A stretch of 64,000 nucleotides of DNA, taken from Vibrio splendidus (lineage in GTDB: Bacteria; Pseudomonadota; Gammaproteobacteria; Enterobacterales; Vibrionaceae). Under the pieces are notes generated by a model. That model was not told where the DNA came from, made no database searches, and worked only from the letters and a program-made list of their open reading frames with translations. A program made the position numbers and the translations under genes. The stretch lies in NCBI RefSeq assembly GCF_024347615.1, contig NZ_AP025508.1, positions 248,001 to 312,000 on the forward strand, in the 5' to 3' direction. Shown piece after piece: positions 51,312 through 59,722 of this stretch (position 1 is the first letter of the stretch; each line of letters starts with the position of its first letter).

Positions 51312-51731
51312 TTATTCACCTTGAATGGTCGCAATAACCGTACGGCTTCCACCACAATCTCGGTGTTCTCCTAAGTAAATGCCCTGCCATGTTCCTAAAG
51401 CTAAACGACCATTGCTAATTGGTATTGTCACACTGGTGCCAAGTGTCGATGCTTTAATGTGGGCTGGCATGTCATCATCGCCTTCATAGGTGTGTCTGTA
51501 GTAGGGTGCTCGCTCAGGTACAAACTTATTAAAGTGTGATTCCATATCGGTACGGACGGTAGGATCAGCGTTCTCGTTTAGCGTGAGGCTGGCAGAGGTA
51601 TGTTGGATAAAAAGATGTAATAAACCAACAGATAGAGAATTGATATCGTGTATCTGTTGTTCAATTTCATCAGTAATGAGATGAAATCCACGCTTTCGTG
51701 CATTTAGGTGTATAGTCTTCTGAATCCACAT
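51312..51731 (-). CDS. YjbQ (UPF0047) family protein
   Basis: 139 residues, family length. Conserved blocks: [37 protein letters not shown], and [13 protein letters not shown] with conserved histidines. The family forms trimers with a metal-like site; some members have weak thiamine-phosphate-synthase activity, so a firm function is lacking. The gene converges on the Omp85-type gene and is divergent from pgi. Confidence 0.92.
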   Translation of the reverse strand: MWIQKTIHLNARKRGFHLITDEIEQQIHDINSLSVGLLHLFIQHTSASLTLNENADPTVRTDMESHFNKFVPERAPYYRHTYEGDDDMPAHIKASTLGTSVTIPISNGRLALGTWQGIYLGEHRDCGGSRTVIATIQGE

Positions 51732-51830
51732 ACGCCATCCTTTATAATGTATTTGGAAAAAAAGTGGTTTAACGCTATCTTTTGAACTTGAATTTATCAG
51801 GTATCGCTCACATTTAATTATGTTAGAGCT

Positions 51831-51892
51831 AGAGTCTGTACCGATTCTTGTATCAGGAAATCGAATCCTGATTTATCTCAAGGTACAGCTCT
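51831..51892. promoter_or_regulatory. Nested inverted repeats in the yjbQ/pgi gap
   Basis: An outer stem AGAG-t-CTGTACC / GGTACAG-CTCT (11 bp, one bulge) encloses an inner hairpin ATCAGGA - AATCGAA - TCCTGAT, about 165 bp before pgi. Could be a small RNA or 5' UTR structure; unproven. Confidence 0.45.
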
Positions 51893-51994
51893 TCATATGC
51901 GGCATAATACGTCGTGAAAAAAAATTACAAAGAATCTTTCAGTGGTGACGCGGTTTGGTCATCACAGAAAAATATAAACTTTCGCCTAATCGGG

Positions 51995-52033
51995 GGTTCT
52001 ATTCATCACCCAGGTGACGTTTAGAATAAAACC
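51995..52033 (+). promoter_or_regulatory. Hairpin just before pgi
   Basis: GGTTCTATTC pairs with GAATAAAACC (one mismatch) around an inner TCACC/GGTGA stem, ending 24 bp before the pgi ATG. The rest of the 326-bp gap shows no gene. Confidence 0.45.
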
Positions 52034-52057
52034 TACAGTAACATCGGGATAGATACC

Positions 52058-53710
52058 ATGTTGAAAAATATCAACCCAACGCAAACACAAGCGTGGAAAG
52101 CTCTAACTGCACATTTTGAGTCTGCTCAAGATATGGATATGAAAGAGCTGTTTGCTCAAGATGCAAAGCGTTTCGAGAGCTTTTCTACTCGTTTCGGTTC
52201 TGACATCTTAGTGGATTACTCTAAGAACCTTATCGATGCTGAAACGATGCAGCACCTATTTGCTCTTGCGAACGAGACTGAAGTTAAGTCTGCAATCGAA
52301 GCAATGTTCGGCGGTGATGCAATCAACAAGACTGAAGGTCGTTCAGTACTTCACACTGCTCTACGTAACCGTAGCGACAACCCAGTAATGGTTGATGGCA
52401 AAGACGTAATGCCAGCAGTGAACGCAGTACTAGCGAAAATGGAACTGTTCACGCACCGCATCGTTTCTGGTGAGTGGAAAGGTTACACAGGTAAAGAGAT
52501 CACAGATGTAGTTAACATCGGTATCGGCGGTTCGGACCTTGGTCCATACATGGTGACTGAAGCACTTACGCCATACAAAACTCGCCTGAACATGCACTTT
52601 GTTTCTAACGTAGATGGCACTCACATTGTTGAGACACTTAAGCCTCTTAACCCAGAAACAACGTTGTTCCTAGTAGCATCTAAGACATTTACGACTCAAG
52701 AAACAATGACGAATGCACACTCTGCTCGTGATTGGTTCCTGGCTGAAGCGGGTGATGACGCACACGTAGCTAAGCACTTCGCAGCGCTATCAACTAACGC
52801 AACATCAGTTGCTGAGTTTGGTATTGATACTGACAACATGTTCGAATTCTGGGACTGGGTTGGTGGTCGTTACTCACTATGGTCTGCAATCGGCCTTTCT
52901 ATCTCTCTTTCTATCGGCTTCGATAACTTCGCTGAGCTACTAGACGGCGCACACGAGATGGATAACCACTTTGCTTCAACTGAGTTTGAAAGCAACATTC
53001 CAGTGATTCTTGCTCTTATTGGTGTTTGGTACAACAACTTCCATGGCGCTGAGTCAGAAGCGATTCTACCTTACGATCAGTACATGCACCGTTTTGCTGC
53101 TTACTTCCAGCAAGGTAACATGGAATCAAACGGTAAGTTTGTTGACCGTGAAGGCAACCCAGTAGAATACCAAACAGGTCCTATCATCTGGGGTGAACCT
53201 GGTACTAACGGCCAACACGCTTTCTACCAACTGATTCACCAAGGCACTAAGCTGATCCCATCAGACTTTATTGCTCCTGCTATCAGCCACAACCCAGCAT
53301 CTGATCATCACCAGAAGCTAATGTCTAACTTCTTTGCTCAAACTGAAGCACTAGCATTCGGTAAGACAAAAGAGACAGTGAAAGCTGAATTCCTAGCGGC
53401 TGGCAAAACAGCTGAAGAAGTGGCTGAGCTTGTACCTTTCAAAGTATTTGAAGGTAACCGTCCAACGAACTCTATTCTTGTTAAGCAAATCAACCCTCGC
53501 TCTTTAGGTAACCTAATCGCGATGTACGAGCACAAGATCTTTGTTCAAGGCGTTATCTGGAACATCTTCAGCTTCGACCAATGGGGTGTAGAACTTGGTA
53601 AGCAACTAGCAAACCAAATTCTTCCAGAGCTTGCTGACGATGCTCAAGTAACATCTCACGACAGCTCAACTAACGGTCTAATCAACGCATTTAAAGCGCT
53701 GAAAGCTTAA
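52058..53710 (+). CDS. pgi: Glucose-6-phosphate isomerase
   Basis: 550 residues, family length. The signatures [29 protein letters not shown] (the GGR(F/Y)S site) and the late [12 protein letters not shown] block are complete, as are the catalytic Glu in GNMESNGK and His in GTNGQHAF. It interconverts glucose-6-P and fructose-6-P in glycolysis. Codon bias is that of a highly expressed gene. Its native terminator downstream has been split by an IS4-type element. Confidence 0.98.
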   Translation: MLKNINPTQTQAWKALTAHFESAQDMDMKELFAQDAKRFESFSTRFGSDILVDYSKNLIDAETMQHLFALANETEVKSAIEAMFGGDAINKTEGRSVLHTALRNRSDNPVMVDGKDVMPAVNAVLAKMELFTHRIVSGEWKGYTGKEITDVVNIGIGGSDLGPYMVTEALTPYKTRLNMHFVSNVDGTHIVETLKPLNPETTLFLVASKTFTTQETMTNAHSARDWFLAEAGDDAHVAKHFAALSTNATSVAEFGIDTDNMFEFWDWVGGRYSLWSAIGLSISLSIGFDNFAELLDGAHEMDNHFASTEFESNIPVILALIGVWYNNFHGAESEAILPYDQYMHRFAAYFQQGNMESNGKFVDREGNPVEYQTGPIIWGEPGTNGQHAFYQLIHQGTKLIPSDFIAPAISHNPASDHHQKLMSNFFAQTEALAFGKTKETVKAEFLAAGKTAEEVAELVPFKVFEGNRPTNSILVKQINPRSLGNLIAMYEHKIFVQGVIWNIFSFDQWGVELGKQLANQILPELADDAQVTSHDSSTNGLINAFKALKA

Positions 53711-53748
53711 GACTGTTTAAGTAACACCAAGTAATAACTGTAAACGCC

Positions 53749-53760
53749 AACCTTTCGGTT
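53749..53760. repeat. Target-site duplication, left copy (12 bp)
   Basis: AACCTTTCGGTT, repeated exactly at 55186-55197. The sequence is itself the loop-proximal part of the pgi terminator hairpin. Confidence 0.95.
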
Positions 53761-53808
53761 TAATGCCGATCGTTTAAGAAGACTTGAACGATCTTGCAGT
53801 TAGCAGAT

Positions 53809-53842
53809 AATCCCCATCAACAACGTTGATGGGGATTTTTTT
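53809..53842 (+). terminator. Terminator/anti-translation hairpin just before the transposase start
   Basis: A 13-bp perfect stem AATCCCCATCAAC - AAC - GTTGATGGGGATT is followed by Ts that run to the ATG at 53843. The 3' arm contains the ribosome-site-like GGGGAT. Readthrough from pgi would be stopped or left with a masked ribosome site. Confidence 0.85.
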
Positions 53843-55165
53843 ATGCTTGAACAAGAATTAGCAATGGCACACGAGACCATTGAAGATGCCGACAATTATG
53901 AATCTGTCGTCGACGCCATTCAGATTGAGTGGATAGAACAAGCTCTTCTTGAAACCAATAAAGCGAGCATAAGACGACGTCGGCTTCCCGCTCAGCAAGC
54001 TGTCTGGTTAGTTATTTGGATGGGGCTGCAACGCAACATGTCTATCAAAGAGGTATGCAGTTCATTAGACATTGCGCTTCAGCCTAAACCTGAAGATAGC
54101 TGGTCTCGTGTTGCACCTAGTGTCCTAACTGATTCACGCCGACGTCTAGATGAGAGTCCATTAGCGGCTCTGTTTCACACAACGGTAAAGGCTTGGAACG
54201 GAGATATCCTTCAACAAGATAAAGACTTGGAGCTTAATGTTCTTGCTGTGGATGGAACAACATTTAGGTGCCAAGATTCCCCAGAGAACGCTGAAGAATT
54301 TGGGTTCATCTCTAAAAAATTGAAACCTTACCCTCAACTTCGTTTAGTCGCTTTGATGTCAACAGAAACTCGAATGATTATGGGGGCGGCTTTTGATGGC
54401 TGTCATGTCGGTGAAACGACCTTAGCTAAGCGTCTATTCAATGATATCCCCGCACATTCATTGACCTTATTTGATCGTTGTTATTTCTCGGCAGACCTCT
54501 TGTTGTCGTGGCAAGAGAGTGCGGAAAATGCTCACTGGTTAATGCCGGCAAAACGTAAGCTACGCTATGAAGTGTTGGAGAAATATGCGGAGAACGACAT
54601 GCTCATCTCAATGCCCATATCTCCTCAAGCTCAACGGCAGAATCCGAATTTACCCGCACGTTGGGAAGCTAGATTAGTCCTATATCAAGAGCCAAAAGGT
54701 GAGATAAAAGGTTTTATTACTTCACTTACAGACCCTAGTAGATACTCGCTAGAAAGCCTGCTGCGTATTTATTGGCAACGCTGGGAGATAGAAGAAGGTT
54801 ATGGTGAAATTAAACAGACTCAACTGCAAAGTCACGTCACTTTACGAAGTCGTTTTTCTGCCGGTGTGAAGCAAGAGCTTTGGGGCGTATTACTTGCCTA
54901 TAACTTAGTGCGATTAGAGATGGTTAAGATAGCTTCAGAAGCCGGGGTTCGAGCGACTAGGGTCAGTTTTACCGCCGCAATTAACCTTATTGATGCGCAA
55001 TTACGTTGGTTAGCTTTAAGCCCAGACGGAACTCTACCTGTAAAACTGAAAAGGATGAGAGACAGTTTGAGTCACTTCATTCTTCCAGATAAAAGAAAGG
55101 ACCGAACGTTTCCACGTTCAGTCCTCTTTGTCCCAGCCAAATATCCGTTCAGGTTCAAGCAATAA
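53843..55165 (+). CDS. IS4 family transposase
   Basis: 440 residues, close to IS4 transposase (442). It has an N-terminal IS4 domain and a DDE catalytic core. The first Asp is in LAVDGTTFR (about 132), the second in LFDRCYFSADLL (about 208), and the Glu in the family YREK signature Y-WQ-R-WEI-E-EGYGEI-K (about 311-325), which fits Y(2)R(3)E(6)K exactly. The frame is intact, so the element may be active. The start codon directly follows the T-run of a hairpin. Confidence 0.95.
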   Translation: MLEQELAMAHETIEDADNYESVVDAIQIEWIEQALLETNKASIRRRRLPAQQAVWLVIWMGLQRNMSIKEVCSSLDIALQPKPEDSWSRVAPSVLTDSRRRLDESPLAALFHTTVKAWNGDILQQDKDLELNVLAVDGTTFRCQDSPENAEEFGFISKKLKPYPQLRLVALMSTETRMIMGAAFDGCHVGETTLAKRLFNDIPAHSLTLFDRCYFSADLLLSWQESAENAHWLMPAKRKLRYEVLEKYAENDMLISMPISPQAQRQNPNLPARWEARLVLYQEPKGEIKGFITSLTDPSRYSLESLLRIYWQRWEIEEGYGEIKQTQLQSHVTLRSRFSAGVKQELWGVLLAYNLVRLEMVKIASEAGVRATRVSFTAAINLIDAQLRWLALSPDGTLPVKLKRMRDSLSHFILPDKRKDRTFPRSVLFVPAKYPFRFKQ

Positions 55166-55185
55166 TGCTTATCCGAACGGCATTA

Positions 55186-55197
55186 AACCTTTCGGTT
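55186..55197. repeat. Target-site duplication, right copy (12 bp)
   Basis: Exact match to 53749-53760. Removing one copy and the element rejoins AACGCCAACC-TTTC-GGTTGGCGTT-TTTT, a perfect terminator for pgi. Confidence 0.95.
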
Positions 55198-55234
55198 GGC
55201 GTTTTTTATGTCCGTTGATTCTACGGCAATAAAA

Positions 55235-55266
55235 AAGGCTGACGTATGTACGTCAGCCTTTCGTTT
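55235..55266. terminator. Bidirectional terminator between the IS region and cheX-like gene
   Basis: A 12-bp arm AAGGCTGACGTA and its complement TACGTCAGCCTT around TG; A-run before and T-rich after, so it works for the minus-strand gene. Confidence 0.85.
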
Positions 55267-55285
55267 TTTATTTACTCGATTGTCT

Positions 55286-55747
55286 CTATTCGAAACAGAT
55301 CTCTATGAAGGCGTTACCCCACTGAGATGTGAAAGGCATGATGATAATAGCACCTTCACACTTATGACGAATGGTGTGGCCTTTGCCTGATACGACGATT
55401 GGCGTTGCCATGTCGAAATCAAAGCCGCTTTCTGCAAGAATACGTTTTGCACCACCAGTCACCATATTAGTGATTTCACCCACCATATCGGTCACTTCTT
55501 CGTTCAAGCCATTTGGTCGTTCACCCAACATGTTTTCCATGATTTCTAGGGCAAGACCTTCATCAAAAGTGATCGACATTGAGCCACGAGATTGTGTGCC
55601 AACCATACCAATTAGGCCGGATACATCACCACGAGCGATCTCATCTTTCTTAACTCTTGGTTTTTGTGGCTTCAATTCAAGAGAAGCCATCGTTTTTAGT
55701 ACATTCATCAAAGAAGCTAAAAACGGGTTTACAAATTCAGCGCGCAT
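55286..55747 (-). CDS. CheX-like chemotaxis/CheY-P phosphatase family protein
   Basis: 153 residues. The CheC/CheX pattern is visible: GMVGTQSRGSMSITFDEGLA, and the active-site helix VTDMVGEITNMVTGGAK with the E-xx-N pair that in CheX dephosphorylates CheY-P. The family is common in Vibrio and Shewanella as a lone gene. Probable role is adjusting chemotaxis or response-regulator phosphorylation. It starts 17 bp after the zur stop, likely co-transcribed with zur. Confidence 0.85.
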   Translation of the reverse strand: MRAEFVNPFLASLMNVLKTMASLELKPQKPRVKKDEIARGDVSGLIGMVGTQSRGSMSITFDEGLALEIMENMLGERPNGLNEEVTDMVGEITNMVTGGAKRILAESGFDFDMATPIVVSGKGHTIRHKCEGAIIIMPFTSQWGNAFIEICFE

Positions 55748-55764
55748 AATGTTCTTCTATAATC

Positions 55765-56223
55765 TTATTCTTTCATCTCGGAGGAGCAAGATTGGCAAAT
55801 GCCATGCGATTCAATGACATGATTGGTCAATTGAAAGCCATGCTTCTCAGCGTTACTAGCGAGTAGAGTGACAAGCGCATCGTCTTGCAATTCTATCACA
55901 GTGCCACATTTATCGCAGATCAGTAGTTGGGAGAAATGTTTGTTTGCATTGCAAGAACAGCAACATATGAAGCTATTGGTTGATTCAACTCGGTGAATGA
56001 AACCTTGTTCCAACAAGAAATCCAAAGCACGATAAACTGTAGGAGGCTTGGCTTGCGGTTCACTGACTTTCAACTGCTCTAATAATTCATAAGCACTAGA
56101 GGCTTTTTTATTAGAGAAAATGAGCTCAAACACTCGCTTTCTCTGAGGTGTTAATCTAACGCCTCGAGATGCGCATATCCCTTCAACTTGCTCTATTAAT
56201 GTGTGGTCCAAATTTTTCACCAT
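55765..56223 (-). CDS. zur: Zinc uptake regulator Zur (Fur family)
   Basis: 152 residues. A winged-helix N-terminus (RGVRLTPQRKRVFELI, then PPTVYRALDFLLEQGFIHRV) precedes the dimer domain, with structural zinc cysteines C-DK-C (LICDKCG) and C-QS-C (GICQSCS), plus CCSCNANKH. The Cys-rich pattern and PPTVYRALDFL favour Zur over Fur. It represses zinc importer genes when zinc is ample. In E. coli zur sits next to dusA-pspG; here an island scar separates them. Confidence 0.93.
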   Translation of the reverse strand: MVKNLDHTLIEQVEGICASRGVRLTPQRKRVFELIFSNKKASSAYELLEQLKVSEPQAKPPTVYRALDFLLEQGFIHRVESTNSFICCCSCNANKHFSQLLICDKCGTVIELQDDALVTLLASNAEKHGFQLTNHVIESHGICQSCSSEMKE

Positions 56224-56434
56224 TCAATCGGACATCCCTATTCAAACCCTATTTCTAGGTTACTACGTTTTGGGAGCCAATGATTTCTATTAAAGTCAGG
56301 TACAGAGCGTATTGTGACCCACGACTTTGAATAAGACAAGGTAACTCAAAATGACAGTGTGACTCAAGGCATAACTGATTAATGAGGCTGAATTAGAGAT
56401 CTGGTGAATATGTTTATAAAAAAATGTGCAATAA

Positions 56435-56650
56435 GGTGCTTTTAATAAAAAGCTCTCAGTCGACATTAGCTTGTCATCGACTAAGAAAGGTTTAGCGTTA
56501 CTTGGCGCAGGAGCGGCTTTGGTTGCTGGTCACCCTGAGCTTGTCACTGCAAGCGTATCGGCAGACGGTGTTCAATTCGGTGGCATTATTGGCGCAAGTG
56601 CTCCAATAGTATTTGGCCTATGGGAAACCCTACGCAATGAGTTCAAATAA
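56435..56650 (+). pseudogene. Truncated phage-like membrane protein fragment
   Basis: An open frame after a TAA at 56432 and ending at 56650, with no ATG and only a TTG at 56471 lacking a ribosome site. The translation has a hydrophobic Gly/Ala segment (GLALLGAGAALVAG), then FGGIIGASAPIVFGLWETLR. The pattern recalls small phage holin-type proteins. It overlaps the next small ORF by one base (TAATG), as in phage lysis cassettes. Probably the 3' remnant of an island gene. The upstream stretch 56224-56434 shows no gene. Confidence 0.4.
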
Positions 56651-56808
56651 TGGCAGAGTATCAAACACTAATAATTGCCGTTGTCAGTGCATTGTCTAGT
56701 GGGGTTGGTGTAGGCATTACACTCAAAACTGATGTTAAGTGGTTGCGCTTAATGATGGAAAAGATGGATGAGCGTTTAACTCGGTTGGAGAGTAAAAGCC
56801 CTCAATAG
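56650..56808 (+). CDS. Small membrane-anchored protein of the island remnant, unknown function
   Basis: 52 residues beginning ATGGCAGAG, overlapping the stop of the previous fragment. One N-terminal membrane helix (about 7-25, LIIAVVSALSSGVGVGI) is followed by a charged amphipathic helix (about 29-48, WLRLMMEKMDERLTRLES). Such helix-plus-coil proteins are common in phage lysis and assembly modules, but I do not recognise this one. A GC-rich hairpin overlaps its end. Confidence 0.5.
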   Translation: MAEYQTLIIAVVSALSSGVGVGITLKTDVKWLRLMMEKMDERLTRLESKSPQ

Positions 56809-56817
56809 GAGGGCTTT
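56795..56817 (+). terminator. Hairpin at the end of the small island gene
   Basis: AAAGCCCTC - AATAG - GAGGGCTTT; the T-run after it is interrupted, so a weak terminator. Confidence 0.55.
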
Positions 56818-56846
56818 GTGAGGTTGTTTTTATATAAGTTTGATGG

Positions 56847-57854
56847 CTAAAGTTCTCGGGGGTTTGCGTAACTTATGCCTCCTTGATGGATATTAGTTAT
56901 ATCTGCAATTAGCACTTTAAGTTGACTTTGTTTTACATTCTGACCGATACATTCCAAATATTCATAATCTAAAGGGAACGTACCTAGCTTCAGAATTTCA
57001 CTTCCTAGCTTAGTTAGCTTGTAAATTTTATATTTGGTCTCTTTGATAGTCTCACTTTCAAGCAGTAATATTTTGCCCCCATACGTAATGTTCGTATGGT
57101 ATTTATCCTCTGTTAGCGAAGATAAGGTTCGTTGCAGACCTCCTGAGTTAACTCCGCTAATAATCCCTAAATTTTCCATTTCTAATAAGTATGAAAATAT
57201 TAACCCTTTCTTATCTAAATACGGCAGCTTATGTACCGCCCCGTCTATAACATAGGGAGCGAGCCTTGCAATTTGTTCTGCCTCAAGTTGGGACAGGTTC
57301 TTGAGGAAATCTAACGTTCTTAGGGAGTATGAACCAGGAGTTGTAACTTCACCTGCGAGAGCTTTTGCCCATAGTTTTTGTAAATCTTCGTTGCTGACTT
57401 TTTCTGCGTTGTCGCGCCAGCGAGTAAACCAGTCTTGATCAACTTCAACATCATTAACGTCTTCGGTACTGCTTTCTAAGGCTTCTTCAGCCAGTAAAAC
57501 AGTTTTAGTTAAGTTGATATGTTCTTGAACTATCTGAGCTTGTTGGCGAACTGTTGCTTCTTGTTCAAAAGATTCGAGGTTTATGTATGGCTCAATACGA
57601 TTATCTTCTCCGTTTATTGATAGTTCGCCGCCTTCTGGGGTAATTGCCACTAATTTATGATCGTCAGTATATTTTTTCTTGCCAGATTTTATATCTTCAA
57701 TATCATTTTCAGTCTGGGCAATCATAAGCATCTCATCTCGTTTAGCCTCTGAGTTTGCTTTTCCTTCCCTGCGTATACGCCATGGAGCTACGGCTCCGCC
57801 TGTGCCCTTCGAGACAGTTTCCCAGAACTTACCGTTAAAATTGAAATCGAACAT
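56847..57854 (-). CDS. DUF2806 domain protein of the dusA-linked island
   Basis: 335 residues, no signal peptide or membrane helix. It has a Gly-rich N-terminus (SKGTGGAVAPWRIRREGKAN) and a charged helical middle (QQAQIVQEHINL). The block WRDNAEKVSNEDLQKLWAKA, followed by PGSYSLRTLDFLKNLS, is the DUF2806 signature as I know it. A C-terminal winged-helix-like part ends in Leu. Function is unknown. Setting next to a broken integrase marks it as island cargo; such genes are sometimes defence-related, but nothing in the sequence proves that. Confidence 0.75.
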   Translation of the reverse strand: MFDFNFNGKFWETVSKGTGGAVAPWRIRREGKANSEAKRDEMLMIAQTENDIEDIKSGKKKYTDDHKLVAITPEGGELSINGEDNRIEPYINLESFEQEATVRQQAQIVQEHINLTKTVLLAEEALESSTEDVNDVEVDQDWFTRWRDNAEKVSNEDLQKLWAKALAGEVTTPGSYSLRTLDFLKNLSQLEAEQIARLAPYVIDGAVHKLPYLDKKGLIFSYLLEMENLGIISGVNSGGLQRTLSSLTEDKYHTNITYGGKILLLESETIKETKYKIYKLTKLGSEILKLGTFPLDYEYLECIGQNVKQSQLKVLIADITNIHQGGISYANPREL

Positions 57855-57955
57855 ATTAAAGAGCCACCTTCGCTACTTTTGTATCAATAATTTGAGATGG
57901 CACTGTAGCATGGTGAAAATATGCTAAATGCTATTTAGCTCAAAAATTCAGTTGT

Positions 57956-58300
57956 TTAGATGAGTTTGCTATGTAGTTTATGCGGAAACAATTGCGTATA
58001 AACCTGCCACAAAATGTTTAAGTTTCTATGTCCTGTTACTTGAGCCACTTCTTCAATTGAGTAGCCCTTTTCAAATAACCGACTAGCTCCTTCTCTTCTT
58101 AAGTCGTGGTACCTCAAATCTTCGATACCTAACTCGTTCCTAACTCTCTGAAATCCTGCGCTAACACTTCGTGAGTTGTACGGGAAAATAAGTTCGTCTT
58201 TGTTCCTGAATGTTTTCGATTCCCTGTGTATAATCGCCCAATTATTTTTGACTACAATGTCCACTGTGAAGCGTGATTCACCGCTTTGAAGTGTTCTTTT
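57956..58300 (-). pseudogene. C-terminal fragment of a tyrosine recombinase (dusA-type integrase)
   Basis: The minus-strand frame opens after a TAA (58301-58303) and runs to 57956. Only the last third of an integrase is present: HDLRREGASRLFEKG (the HxxR box), GHRNLNILWQVYTQL (second His, and the nucleophile Tyr). The first catalytic arginine and the N-terminal DNA-binding domains are missing. A GTG at 58264 would give 102 residues. It ends 130 bp before dusA, pointing away from it. dusA is a known integration hotspot, so this is the remains of the integrase that brought the island. Confidence 0.85.
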
Positions 58301-58429
58301 TTAATGCTAAATGATGCCTTCGTTTCACTTTATCAATACGTACTATAGGCGTACTGAGTGGGTGAGCTTGCGGCTGAACTAGCGAGTTTCTGTATATATA
58401 TGCAGTGTATAGATTTTGAGTAACGCTTT

Positions 58430-59431
58430 ATGAAACCTGACAATACCAGTAAATACGCGGCTAACCGCTTATCCGTCGCTCCAATGCTCGATTGGACTGA
58501 CCGCCACTGTCGTTACTTTCACCGTTTGCTTTCTCAGCAGACGCTTCTGTACACGGAAATGATAACAACGGGTGCGATCTTACATGGTAAGGGCGACTTT
58601 CTAGAATATAACGAGCAAGAACATCCTCTTGCACTTCAACTCGGTGGTTTAAACCCGGTTGATTTGGCGGCGTGTGCCAAGCTTGCTGGTGAGCGTGGCT
58701 ATGATGAAATCAACCTTAATGTTGGTTGCCCTTCCGACCGAGTTCAGAATGGTCGCTTTGGTGCTTGCCTAATGGCTGAGCCTGAGCTGGTGGCAGATTG
58801 TGTGTCGGCGATGAAAGAAGTCACTGATATTCCAATTACCGTGAAAACGCGTATTGGTATCGACGACCAAGATTCTTATGAGTTCTTAACTAAGTTTGTT
58901 TCGACGGTTTCTGAAAAAGGCGGCTGTGAACAATTTACTATTCACGCGCGTAAAGCGTGGTTGAGTGGTCTTAGCCCTAAAGAGAACCGAGAGATTCCAC
59001 CGCTAGATTACGATCGTGCATACCAAATCAAGAAAGATTTCTCTGATCTTGTGATTGCCGTGAATGGTGGCGTGACTACTCTTGAGCAAACTAAAGAGCA
59101 CTTGCAACACCTTGATGGTGTGATGATCGGTCGTGAGGCTTACCATAGCCCGTTTATCTTGGCTGAAGTCGATCAGCAGATCTTTGGTTTAGACACGCCA
59201 ATTAAGAAGCGCTCACAAGTGGTTGAAGAAATGTACCCGTACATTGAGCGTGAGCTTTCAAATGGTGCAAGCTTAGGACACATCTCTCGTCATATGCTTG
59301 GTTTGTTCCAAAGCATGCCGGGTGCAAGACAATGGCGTCGTTACATCAGTGAAAACGCACATAAAAAAGGTGCGGGTATCGAAGTGATGCAGACAGCATT
59401 GGCTAAGATCCCTAAAGAGCTAAACGTATAA
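58430..59431 (+). CDS. dusA: tRNA-dihydrouridine(20/20a) synthase DusA
   Basis: 333 residues. [18 protein letters not shown] at the start, the catalytic-Cys block [35 protein letters not shown] and the FMN-phosphate site VNGG...DGVMIGREA. The ISxHMLGLFQ and [14 protein letters not shown] segments distinguish DusA from DusB/C. It reduces U20/U20a in the D-loop of tRNAs. The 5' end is a known target of integrating elements. pspG follows, as in E. coli. Confidence 0.97.
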   Translation: MKPDNTSKYAANRLSVAPMLDWTDRHCRYFHRLLSQQTLLYTEMITTGAILHGKGDFLEYNEQEHPLALQLGGLNPVDLAACAKLAGERGYDEINLNVGCPSDRVQNGRFGACLMAEPELVADCVSAMKEVTDIPITVKTRIGIDDQDSYEFLTKFVSTVSEKGGCEQFTIHARKAWLSGLSPKENREIPPLDYDRAYQIKKDFSDLVIAVNGGVTTLEQTKEHLQHLDGVMIGREAYHSPFILAEVDQQIFGLDTPIKKRSQVVEEMYPYIERELSNGASLGHISRHMLGLFQSMPGARQWRRYISENAHKKGAGIEVMQTALAKIPKELNV

Positions 59432-59435
59432 TCTC

Positions 59436-59547
59436 CCTCGAGGTTAAAAGTTCGAGCTTAAAAGCCCAAGGTTAGAAACTTAAGGTTAAAAAACCAAGCT
59501 TAAAAACTTAAGCTTAAAAACCTAAGCTTAAAAACCTAAGGTTAAAT
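59436..59547. repeat. 14-bp tandem repeat, eight copies, after dusA
   Basis: Eight units of exactly 14 bp (consensus ACCTAAGCTTAAAA) at 59436, 59450, 59464, 59478, 59492, 59506, 59520 and 59534. The later units are most alike. It starts 5 bp after the dusA stop. Confidence 0.88.
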
Positions 59548-59586
59548 TCGCCACTAGAGGCTAAATTTGCCATTGATAGTTTCTTT

Positions 59587-59617
59587 AAAAGCCACGCATT
59601 TAGATGTGTGGCTTTTT
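59587..59617 (+). terminator. Rho-independent terminator of dusA
   Basis: AAAAGCCACgCAT and ATGTGTGGCTTTT (one G-U) around a short loop, then T. It follows the 14-bp repeats. Confidence 0.88.
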
Positions 59618-59656
59618 ATTTACCTGATAAGTAAGGGTTTTATTGGTTTTACTAAC

Positions 59657-59675
59657 TTGGTATGGAAGCTGCAAT
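59657..59675 (+). promoter_or_regulatory. Sigma-54 promoter of pspG
   Basis: TTGGTATGGAAGCTGCAAT has GG at -24 and GC at -12 with exactly 10 bp between. It lies about 50 bp before pspG. E. coli pspG is known to use sigma-54 with PspF. Confidence 0.82.
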
Positions 59676-59722
59676 GTTAGAAAGTAGGAAAGATAGGTCA
59701 TTAACTCATTAGGGAGACCATT

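Larger units (their letters stand above)
53761..55185 (+). mobile_element. Complete IS4-family (IS4 subgroup) insertion sequence, 1425 bp
   Basis: Bounded by 18-bp imperfect terminal inverted repeats: left TAATGCCGATCGTTTAAG (53761-53778), right (reverse complement of 55168-55185) TAATGCCGTTCGGATAAG, 15 of 18 identical. Flanked by an exact 12-bp target duplication. Size and the TAATGCCGATC end match what I know of IS4 itself (about 1.43 kb, 11-13-bp duplication). The exact duplication and intact gene imply a recent insertion. It holds one transposase gene, with a terminator hairpin ahead of it. Confidence 0.95.

Noticed and set aside
55196..55390. Open frame directly after the IS element
   Set aside because: It overlaps the terminator and the antisense of the CheX-like gene; no family features.
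58301..58429. att site copy of the dusA 5' end at the left side of the island
   Set aside because: I looked for a repeat of the dusA start region in 56224-56850 and saw none; the junction cannot be fixed from this sequence alone.
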